Below, piece after piece: positions 57,773 through 64,000 of a DNA stretch of 64,000 nt (position 1 is the stretch's first letter; every line of letters begins with the position of its first letter). The notes under the pieces are model-generated. The model had not been told where the DNA came from. It searched no databases and saw only the letters and a list, made by a program, of their open reading frames with translations. The stretch is from the NCBI RefSeq assembly GCF_030866745.1, contig NZ_CP133016.1, forward strand, positions 2,218,001-2,282,000, read 5' to 3'. This stretch comes from Sphingomonas flavescens (GTDB taxonomy: Bacteria > Pseudomonadota > Alphaproteobacteria > Sphingomonadales > Sphingomonadaceae). A program made the position numbers and the translations under genes.

Positions 57773-57798
57773 GTGGCCCGGCGGAAACGCCGGGCCAC
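57773..57798. terminator. Terminator between psp operon and zinc receptor
   Basis: GTGGCCCGGCG-GAAA-CGCCGGGCCAC is a perfect 11-pair stem with a GAAA tetraloop, between two convergent genes. A short T-containing stretch follows on the plus strand (TCTCCGTTT). Confidence 0.8.
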
Positions 57799-57805
57799 TC
57801 TCCGT

Positions 57806-59989
57806 TTAGAAGCCTAGCCGCGCGGTGAGACGGATGTCGCGTCCGGCGAGCGGGGCATAATCTTTGAGGTCGCTGGCATGTCGCCGCGCTTCGACATCGA
57901 AAATGTTGTTGGCGGTCAGCGATAAGGTCAGCTCCGGGTTGGCGGCATAGGGGTGCCAGTCGAACGACGCATTGACGAGCGTGTAGCCGGGCGTCGTCGT
58001 TTCGTTTGGTGCGGCCTTGTTCTGCGACGAGGTGCGCTCGACTTCGATGCGTCCGTCGACCTGGCCGCGCGTGCCGGTCAGGCCGGCCAGGACGCGGAAG
58101 GGGGGAATTTCGGGCGCATTGCCGAAGCCCTTGATCTTCGCACGCACCGCGTCGGTGGTGATTTCACCGCCCCAGTCGATGCCGAGCGCCTTGCCGAACT
58201 TGACATCGCTCTCCAGCTCAAAGCCGTAATATTTCGCCTTGCCCTGGAGGTGATCGTAAACCGGCAGGCCGTCCTCGATCGCGCCGGTCGGCGCCTGGAA
58301 GATGAAGTTGGAGAAGCGGCTGTAATAGACGCTGCCCTGGATGTGCACCGGTCCCACGGTGCGGTGCAGGCTGAGTTCCGCGCCGTTGCTCCGTTCCAGC
58401 TTCAGGTTCGGGTCCCCGATGATGAACTGTTCGCTGCCCCCGTGCGGGCCGAAGGCATATAGCTCGCCGATCGAGGGGGCCCGTTCGCTGTGCGAGATCG
58501 ACAGGCCTGCGCGCCATCCCGGCAGGAATTCGTAGTTCGCGCCGACGGAACCGGACACCGCAGTGAATTTTCGGCTGAACGGGACGGTGCCGACGAGGCT
58601 GTTTGAGCCTGCGTCCGCCACCAGGCCTGCGATCAGGGGGTCGGATTTCGCCGTCAGGTCTGCGAAGTCGACGCGGCCGGCGGCTTCCAGCCGCACCTTG
58701 CCCGCCTCGATCGACTGGACGGTGAACAGGCCGACGTTCTTCTTACGGCTGTCGGGAAGATACTTCTCGTCGCCGCGGATGCGCGCGTCCTGGCTGAGAT
58801 ACTGGACACCCGTCGTGCCGCCCCAACCGCCGCGCTCGGTCTGCACGAGGTCGGCGCGCATTTCGCCGCCGTTGGAATAAAATCGTGTCCCGACCGCGCC
58901 GCTCGGATCGAGTTCGGCGTGATGATATTTGGATAAGCCGCCGCGGAATTCGAACAGCTTGAAGAAGCCGCCAATCGGGGCGTTCACGCGCGCGTCGAGG
59001 CGGTTTTGGTGCGCATCGATCGTTGGCGCTTCGGCTTCGACCGCAGGGTCGAGCGAGAAGCGGATCGGCACGCCGTACTTTGAGTCGTGGTGGCTGACGG
59101 ACAGTCCGACGTTCCAGTCGCCGTCGACGTAAGCCACGCCGGCGGCGGCATCATCCGTGCGTCCTGAGGTATTGGGCAATTTGCCCTTGAGATCGGCCAG
59201 CGCGCGGATGTCCGGATCGGTGCTGGCGAGCGCCTGCTTGCGCAGCGGCTCGGACAACAAATACCCGCCAACGTGCAGATCGTCATATTTGGAATAGGCG
59301 CCGTCGACGTGGGCGACGAACTTCTTGCCGAGCGGGGCGTCGATGCCGGCGTTGGCTGAGCGCTCATTCGCTGCGCTGCCGTAGTTGAGCAGCACGTCGC
59401 CATCGACCTCATCCGGGTGGCGGCGCGGGATACGGCCGTCGATCACGTTGACGACGCCGGCGACGGCCGACGGTGCGTAGAGCAATGCCCCCGGTCCGTG
59501 CAGGACCTCGATGCGTTCTGCCGTGAGCGGATTGATCGTGACGGCATGGTCGGGGTCGGACGCTGACAGGTCGAGGCTGCCGATGCCGTCGACAAGGATT
59601 GGAGCGCGCTCACCCTGCTCGCCGCGGAGGATCGGTCGCGACGATGATGGCCCGAAGCTGCTTGCGCTGACGCCGGGAAGATCGGCCAGTGTGTCGCCGA
59701 TGCTGGGCTTCAAATCGTGAGCCAGCTCTTCCGCATCAAGCACTGACACATTGCCGAGCACGTCTCCGGCGCGGCGCTTGGTGCCGGTGATGACGATCGC
59801 CTGATCTTCGTCTTCATGTGCGCCGGCAGCGGTCCCTGGTGTCGGTGGCGCTTCGTCGGCGGCTCCGGCGCCGCCATGGTCTCCGTGGTCCACGATCGCC
59901 GCGGTGGCCGGGGCCGAGGCTTGCTGAGCTATTGCGGTGGCGGGAACGAAAACGGCTGCCGTGGTCAGCAGCCCGATTGGCAATTTCAT
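57806..59989 (-). CDS. TonB-dependent receptor, probably zinc (ZnuD-like)
   Basis: The 727-residue protein has a signal peptide (cut near QQAS), a His/Asp/Glu-rich N-terminal stretch (VDHGDHGGAG...HEDEDQ) that could bind metal, a TonB-box-like QAIVITGTKRR, a plug (LRGEQGERAPILVDGIGSLD; VLHGPGALLYAPSAVAGVVN) and a barrel ending RDIRLTARLGF. The plug and acidic/His segment fit ZnuD-type zinc receptors. A Zur-like palindrome precedes it and a zinc exporter is divergent, supporting zinc. Heme or another ligand cannot be excluded. Confidence 0.82.
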   Translation of the reverse strand: MKLPIGLLTTAAVFVPATAIAQQASAPATAAIVDHGDHGGAGAADEAPPTPGTAAGAHEDEDQAIVITGTKRRAGDVLGNVSVLDAEELAHDLKPSIGDTLADLPGVSASSFGPSSSRPILRGEQGERAPILVDGIGSLDLSASDPDHAVTINPLTAERIEVLHGPGALLYAPSAVAGVVNVIDGRIPRRHPDEVDGDVLLNYGSAANERSANAGIDAPLGKKFVAHVDGAYSKYDDLHVGGYLLSEPLRKQALASTDPDIRALADLKGKLPNTSGRTDDAAAGVAYVDGDWNVGLSVSHHDSKYGVPIRFSLDPAVEAEAPTIDAHQNRLDARVNAPIGGFFKLFEFRGGLSKYHHAELDPSGAVGTRFYSNGGEMRADLVQTERGGWGGTTGVQYLSQDARIRGDEKYLPDSRKKNVGLFTVQSIEAGKVRLEAAGRVDFADLTAKSDPLIAGLVADAGSNSLVGTVPFSRKFTAVSGSVGANYEFLPGWRAGLSISHSERAPSIGELYAFGPHGGSEQFIIGDPNLKLERSNGAELSLHRTVGPVHIQGSVYYSRFSNFIFQAPTGAIEDGLPVYDHLQGKAKYYGFELESDVKFGKALGIDWGGEITTDAVRAKIKGFGNAPEIPPFRVLAGLTGTRGQVDGRIEVERTSSQNKAAPNETTTPGYTLVNASFDWHPYAANPELTLSLTANNIFDVEARRHASDLKDYAPLAGRDIRLTARLGF

Positions 59990-60028
59990 GATGATCCTGT
60001 CGCGGGGTTTCGTCGCGGCTAGAGCGAA

Positions 60029-60041
60029 TGATATATTATCG
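60029..60041. promoter_or_regulatory. Zur-box-like palindrome
   Basis: TGATATATTATCG (TGATA-TAT-TATC with one mismatch) is AT-rich in GC-rich DNA and lies 40 bases before the receptor start, in the 136-bp gap shared with the CDF gene. It resembles alphaproteobacterial Zur operators in form. Confidence 0.55.
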
Positions 60042-60125
60042 CAAGGTGAACGGTTGGTGAAATGTGCCTGCTTTTCGATAAGCGGTGGTTTGAGTTTCGC
60101 GGCGGGGCTCGGCTAGGGTCGAGGC

Positions 60126-61025
60126 ATGGCGCACGACCATCACCATCATCATGCGCCAGCGCAGCCCGGCAAAGCGTTCGCTATCGGCATCGGGCTGAAC
60201 ACGGCGTTCGTAATCATCGAGGCCTTTTACGGCTTCTACGCCAATTCGATGGCCCTCGTGGCCGACGCCGGTCACAATCTGTCGGACGTGCTAGGCCTAG
60301 TGGTCGCCTGGGCCGGTGCAACGATGGCGCGCAAGTCCGCGACGCCGCGGTTCACCTATGGGCTCAAGAAGGCGTCCATTTTGTCGGCGCTGATCAATTC
60401 GCTGTTCCTGCTCGTTGCGGTGGGCGCGATCGGCGCCGAGGCGATACGCCGGCTGTTCCATCCATCGAACACCAATGGCGAATATGTGATCGCGGTCGCG
60501 GCCGTCGGCATCGTCATCAACGGACTGACCGCCTGGTTCTTCTCCAAGGATCAGCACGGCGACATCAATGTCCGCGGGGCTTACCTGCACATGCTGTCGG
60601 ACGCTTTGGTGTCGCTGGCCGTCGTCTTCTCGGGCTTCGTCATCCTGTGGACAGGGCAGCGCTGGGTCGACCCGGTGATGAGCCTCGCCGTTGCCGTCGT
60701 CATCCTGTGGGGCAGCATCGGCCTGCTCAAGGAATCGGTGTGGATGTCCCTGGCCGGCGTTCCGAGCGGCATCGACACGGATGAGGTAGAAGCCGCGCTG
60801 GCCGAGTTGCCCGGTGTCGCGGACGTGCATCACGTGCACATCTGGCCGCTAAGCACGACCGAGACGGCGCTGACGGCACATATGGTTCAGCCTTCGGGCT
60901 CGGCCGACGAGCTGATCAACGCAGCGCAGCACATGCTGCACCATCGTTTCCACATCGAACATTGCACCCTGCAGGTTGAGCGCGGGCACGCGGGCGGCGG
61001 GAATTGCGAGACGGAGGATTGTTAG
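60126..61025 (+). CDS. CDF-family zinc exporter
   Basis: The 299-residue protein begins MAHDHHHHHAP, a His-rich leader, and has six membrane helices. The metal site residues lie in ALVADAGHNLSD near 43-54 and in LHMLSDALVS near 157-166. A cytoplasmic C-terminal domain contains VADVHHVHIWPLS. This is the ZitB/CzcD group of cation diffusion facilitators that exports zinc (and sometimes cadmium or cobalt) in exchange for protons. It is divergent from the zinc receptor. thrC begins one base after its stop. Confidence 0.93.
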   Translation: MAHDHHHHHAPAQPGKAFAIGIGLNTAFVIIEAFYGFYANSMALVADAGHNLSDVLGLVVAWAGATMARKSATPRFTYGLKKASILSALINSLFLLVAVGAIGAEAIRRLFHPSNTNGEYVIAVAAVGIVINGLTAWFFSKDQHGDINVRGAYLHMLSDALVSLAVVFSGFVILWTGQRWVDPVMSLAVAVVILWGSIGLLKESVWMSLAGVPSGIDTDEVEAALAELPGVADVHHVHIWPLSTTETALTAHMVQPSGSADELINAAQHMLHHRFHIEHCTLQVERGHAGGGNCETEDC

Positions 61026-61026
61026 G

Positions 61027-62223
61027 GTGAATGTCACGCATCTCGAATGCTCGCTGACCGGTGAGCGCTACGAAGCCGGGCATGTCCACAATCTGTCGCG
61101 CGCGGGGAAGCCGCTGCTGGTGCGGTACGATCTCGAAGCGGCAAAGCGGGCGCTGACGCGCGAGGATGTGGCAGCGCGTGAGCCAGGCATGTGGAAGTGG
61201 CGCGAGTTGCTACCGAACGATGGCGCCCCGGTCAGCCTGGGCGAGATCGAAACGCCGATTGTTGCGTTGCCGAATATTGCGGCAAAAGCGGGCGCTTCCA
61301 ATCTGCTCGTCAAGGATGAGGGGCGGCTGCCGACCGGATCGTTCAAGGCGCGCGGGCTGGCGATGGCGGTCACGATGGCGCGCCAGTTCGGGGTCGAGAA
61401 GATTGCCATGCCGACCAATGGCAATGCCGGTGCGGCGCTGGCGGCTTACGGCGCGCGGGCGGGGATCGAGACGGTGGTGATCTGCCCCGCCGAAACGCCG
61501 GAAATCAATGTCACCGAGACCGCCGCCTATGGCGCTCGGGTCTATGTCGCCGATGGGCAGATCGACGAATGCGGCGCGCTGGTCGGGAAGGGCGCGGCTG
61601 CCGGGCTGTGGTTCGACTGCTCGACGCTGAAGGAGCCGTATCGCCTCGAGGGCAAGAAGGTGATGGGCTTCGAGCTCGTCGAACAGCTCGGCTGGGAAGT
61701 CCCGGACGCGATCTTCTACCCGACCGGCGGCGGCACCGGTTTGATCGGCATGTGGAAGGCATTCGATGAACTGGAAGCGGTCGGCCTGATCGGATCGAAG
61801 CGGCCGCGCATGTATGCGGTGCAGGCCGAAGGCTGCGCGCCGATCGTCCGCGCCTTCGAGCAGGGCAACGAGTTCGCGGAGCGGTGGGAGCATGCGGCGA
61901 CCGTCGCCACGGGCATTCGCGTGCCGAAGGCGGTCGGCGACTTCCTGATCCTGCGCGCGGTGCGCGAGAGTGGCGGCGCCGGCATTGCGGTGGCGGAAGA
62001 TGCTATCCAGCAGGCGGTTGAAGATGCGGCGCGGGACGACGGGTTTCTGCTCTGTCCGGAAGGCGGCGCGGTGCTCGCGGCGTGGCGCAAGGCGCTGGGC
62101 GCGGGCTTGATCGGCAAGGACGAGCGCGTGCTGCTTTTCAACTGTGCCAACGGCAACAAATATCCGCTCCCGGACCGGTCGAAGACGCTGAAGCTGGCGG
62201 AAGCGGACCCGGCCGCGCTCTAG
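61027..62223 (+). CDS. thrC: Threonine synthase
   Basis: The 398-residue PLP enzyme starts at GTG 61027 (VNVTHLECSLTGERYEAGHV). It shows the two-cysteine-free bacterial form with PLP lysine in LPTGSFKARGLAMAV (near residue 107), NGNAGAALAAYGARAG and FYPTGGGTGLIGMWKA, the phosphate-binding loop. It converts O-phosphohomoserine to threonine. The N-terminal CSLTG segment is characteristic of the archaeal/plant-like class of threonine synthases. It is followed by a duplicated terminator. Confidence 0.9.
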   Translation: MNVTHLECSLTGERYEAGHVHNLSRAGKPLLVRYDLEAAKRALTREDVAAREPGMWKWRELLPNDGAPVSLGEIETPIVALPNIAAKAGASNLLVKDEGRLPTGSFKARGLAMAVTMARQFGVEKIAMPTNGNAGAALAAYGARAGIETVVICPAETPEINVTETAAYGARVYVADGQIDECGALVGKGAAAGLWFDCSTLKEPYRLEGKKVMGFELVEQLGWEVPDAIFYPTGGGTGLIGMWKAFDELEAVGLIGSKRPRMYAVQAEGCAPIVRAFEQGNEFAERWEHAATVATGIRVPKAVGDFLILRAVRESGGAGIAVAEDAIQQAVEDAARDDGFLLCPEGGAVLAAWRKALGAGLIGKDERVLLFNCANGNKYPLPDRSKTLKLAEADPAAL

Positions 62224-62249
62224 TTCAAGGGCGCGCGCGAATTCGCGGA

Positions 62250-62325
62250 GCCCAGAAACGAGTAAACCCCGCCAACCGAAGTTGGCGGGGTTCCATGTTT
62301 CTTTGACCGAAGTCTCCGAAACACA
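62250..62325 (+). repeat. 76-bp direct repeat, copy 1 (contains terminator)
   Basis: The copy at 63284-63359 differs in only two bases. It holds AACCCCGCCAAC-CGAA-GTTGGCGGGGTT (12-pair stem) followed by CCATGTTTCTTT, a good intrinsic terminator, and then a further conserved stretch GACCGAAGTCTCCG. It begins 27 bases after the thrC stop. Confidence 0.9.
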
Positions 62326-62472
62326 GTCTCTGTTTAGCAGGGATTCGGACGCTGGCGAGTCATATTCGCAGTCGAGCACACGGTATCTGAGGGCGAATCG
62401 GTGGATAAGCCTGTGAATCCTGCCGCGACTCGGGAATCTGCGACCGAAATGCGAGTCCGGCGTTCCCGTCCC

Positions 62473-63258
62473 ATGGCCAAGACCCTGCGAATCGCGAGCT
62501 ACAACATCAACGGCATCAACTCTCGATTTGCGGTGCTCGAGCGCTGGCTGAAGGAGTTTCAGCCGGACATCGTCGGCCTGCAGGAACTCAAGTGCACCGA
62601 CGACGCCTTTCCGGCGGCGGCGATCGAGGCGCTCGGCTATTCCGCGATCTGGCATGGCCAGCGCGCGTGGAACGGCGTGGCATTGCTGTCGAAGGTGGGA
62701 AGGCCGGTGGAGACGCGGCGCGCATTGCCGGCCGATCCGAACCTTGAGCAGAGTCGCTACATCGAGGCCGCGATCTGCGGCATTCTCGTCGGCAACATGT
62801 ATGCCCCCAACGGCAATCCGCAGCCGGGGCCGAAGTTCGACTACAAGCTGGCCTGGCTCGACGCGCTCAAGGCGTATGCCCAGGATTTGATCGACGGGGA
62901 AGTACCCGCGATGCTGATCGGCGATTACAACATCATCCCTACTGACGAGGACGTCTACAAGCCGGAACGGTGGAAAAAGGACGCCTTGTTCGCGCCTGCC
63001 GCCCGCGAGAAGTTTCGCGAGCTGGTCGAACAGGGATGGACCGACGCGCTGCGGAAGACGCATCCGGACGAACGGATCTATACCTTCTGGCATTACTGGC
63101 GGAATTCGTTCGAGCGGGATGCCGGCATCCGCATCGACCATGCGCTGCTTAGTCCGCCACTGGCCAAGAAGCTGAAGAAGGCTGGCGTCGATCGCACGCC
63201 GCGCGGCTGGGAGAAGACCAGCGACCACGGGCCGATGTGGGTCGAACTCAAGCTTTGA
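62473..63258 (+). CDS. xthA: Exodeoxyribonuclease III
   Basis: The 261-residue enzyme starts MAKTLRIASYNINGINSRFA. AP-endonuclease family residues are all present: NINGI near the start, GLQELKC with the metal-binding glutamate, GDYNIIPTDEDVY (Asp/Asn pair), and KTSDHGPMWVEL with the terminal Asp-His. It incises abasic sites and degrades duplex DNA 3'-5'. The upstream frame could be extended to 62401, but the family N-terminus fixes the start. Both flanks carry the same terminator repeat. Confidence 0.94.
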   Translation: MAKTLRIASYNINGINSRFAVLERWLKEFQPDIVGLQELKCTDDAFPAAAIEALGYSAIWHGQRAWNGVALLSKVGRPVETRRALPADPNLEQSRYIEAAICGILVGNMYAPNGNPQPGPKFDYKLAWLDALKAYAQDLIDGEVPAMLIGDYNIIPTDEDVYKPERWKKDALFAPAAREKFRELVEQGWTDALRKTHPDERIYTFWHYWRNSFERDAGIRIDHALLSPPLAKKLKKAGVDRTPRGWEKTSDHGPMWVELKL

Positions 63259-63283
63259 GAGTCTGGCCGCGAGAAGTCGCTGG

Positions 63284-63359
63284 GCCCATAAACGCGTAAA
63301 CCCCGCCAACCGAAGTTGGCGGGGTTCCATGTTTCTTTGACCGAAGTCTCCGAAACACA
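63284..63359 (+). repeat. 76-bp direct repeat, copy 2 (contains terminator)
   Basis: Near-identical to 62250-62325 (two substitutions). It begins 26 bases after the xthA stop, so both genes end with the same terminator module. Confidence 0.9.
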
Positions 63360-63465
63360 ATTTTCTAAATAGCCGAAAGGGCCGTTCGTTCCAGCGGATT
63401 CGTACGCGCCACTGCAGATAACTGTGCGTGGATCGGTGCGCGACTCTGTGGATGATCTGGAAAAA

Positions 63466-63540
63466 TGGTGCCGGCTGAGGGATTTGAACCCCCGACCTTC
63501 GGTTTACAAAACCGCTGCACTACCACTGTGCTAAGCCGGC
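63466..63540 (-). tRNA. tRNA-Thr(TGT)
   Basis: On the minus strand the acceptor GCCGGCT pairs with AGCCGGC, the D-stem is GCAC/GTGC and the anticodon loop is TTTGTAA with anticodon TGT. The T-arm is GGGGGTTCAAATCCC, and CCA is encoded. It is 75 nt long and reads ACA. Confidence 0.95.
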
Positions 63541-63583
63541 GCCGCGCGCCGTTTGCTTCATGAGGCGGCGAACGTCCAGCCCT

Positions 63584-64000
63584 TCAGACCGCGGTGCCGA
63601 CGAGTCGGCCGATGCCGGCCGTTACCGCCATCGCCGCAGCGCCCCAGAAGGCGACTCGCAGCATGGCCTTGCCGATCGGTGCATCGCCGGCCTTCGCGCC
63701 GACCGCGCCGAGGATCGCGAGGAAGATCAGCGATGCGACCGACACGGCTACGATCATCGGCTGGCCGGTCGGGGACAACCAAGCGGCAGCCAAGGGGAGT
63801 GCGGCTCCAGTCGTGAACGTCAACGCGGAGGTAATCGCGGCCTGGATCGGGCGGGCCGTGGTCACGTGCGTGATGCTGAGCTCATCCCGCGCATGCGTGC
63901 CCAGCGCATCATGGACCATCAACTGCGTGGCAACCTTGTCCGCAGTCTCCTGATCGAGGCCGCGTCCGCGATAGATGTTGGCCAGTTCGGCATGTTCGAA
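63584..64000 (-). CDS. VIT/CCC1-family transporter, 5' end beyond window
   Basis: The visible C-terminal 138 residues read leftward from the edge: FEHAELANIYRGRGLDQETA, then ATQLMVHDALGTHARDELS and three membrane helices (ITSALTFTTGAALPLAAAW; MIVAVSVASLIFLAILGAVG; MLRVAFWGAAAMAVTAGIG). ELANIYRGRGLDQETA is typical of the VIT1/CCC1 (vacuolar iron/manganese transporter) family. It probably exports Fe2+ or Mn2+. The start lies beyond the window. Confidence 0.88.
   Translation of the reverse strand, partial: FEHAELANIYRGRGLDQETADKVATQLMVHDALGTHARDELSITHVTTARPIQAAITSALTFTTGAALPLAAAWLSPTGQPMIVAVSVASLIFLAILGAVGAKAGDAPIGKAMLRVAFWGAAAMAVTAGIGRLVGTAV

Noticed and set aside
61210..63360. 716-residue minus-strand open frame covering thrC and xthA
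   Set aside because: Antisense to two enzymes with intact catalytic motifs, and it crosses a terminator repeat.

Overview
The window looks like chromosomal DNA of a sphingomonad (Alphaproteobacteria, Sphingomonadales). It is GC-rich and densely coding. It carries a bacterial serine palmitoyltransferase locus, several TonB-dependent receptors, a branched-chain keto acid dehydrogenase operon, and many short proteins of a type common in this order. No insertion sequence, CRISPR array, rRNA operon or convincing prophage was seen. Two tRNA genes are present: Ser(CGA) and Thr(TGT).

Layout. Positions 1-10.4 kb form a lipid-envelope region: lptG-lptF, then divergently a DAGK/ceramide-kinase-like enzyme and a Tam41-like cytidylyltransferase, a hybrid histidine kinase, serine palmitoyltransferase, its acyl carrier protein, a CerR-like reductase and obgE. 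Positions 10.5-18.4 kb hold small genes, a TetR/hydrolase pair, rplU-rpmA, a large TonB-dependent receptor, hspQ, tRNA-Ser and a PilZ protein. Positions 18.5-29.7 kb are an unusual envelope block: a PrsW-like protease, a 1045-residue HEXXH/propeller/barrel protein, an alanine-rich repeat protein, a secreted CHAT protein and a TpsB (FhaC-like) transporter. Positions 29.9-37.5 kb contain a KGG peptide, TonB, pgl, an MHS transporter, a stretch of small hypothetical genes separated by a palindromic repeat, and an aspartic protease. Positions 37.6-44.2 kb are a carbon-metabolism operon (AceE-like E1, MaoC, CoA ester lyase, alcohol dehydrogenase, Acs). Positions 44.4-52 kb hold a sulfotransferase, HxlR/azoreductase, and the bkd operon (E1alpha, E1beta, E2). 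Positions 52-64 kb contain a propeller-amidohydrolase, a phage-shock operon with a sigma-54 promoter, a zinc import/export pair with a Zur-like palindrome, thrC, xthA flanked by a duplicated terminator, tRNA-Thr and a VIT-family transporter that runs off the edge.

How the genes fit together. SPT, ACP and the CerR-like reductase would build the sphinganine/ceramide backbone. The lipid kinase and the Tam41-like enzyme could phosphorylate and CMP-activate a lipid. LptF/LptG could move the finished lipid outward. Because sphingomonads carry glycosphingolipids in place of LPS, this cluster may combine synthesis, head-group activation and export of an outer-membrane sphingolipid. That is the most interesting hypothesis here. 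The second is the 18.5-29.7 kb block of secreted proteases and a TpsB without a recognisable TpsA. Many adjacent genes overlap by ATGA/GTGA, which points to translational coupling.
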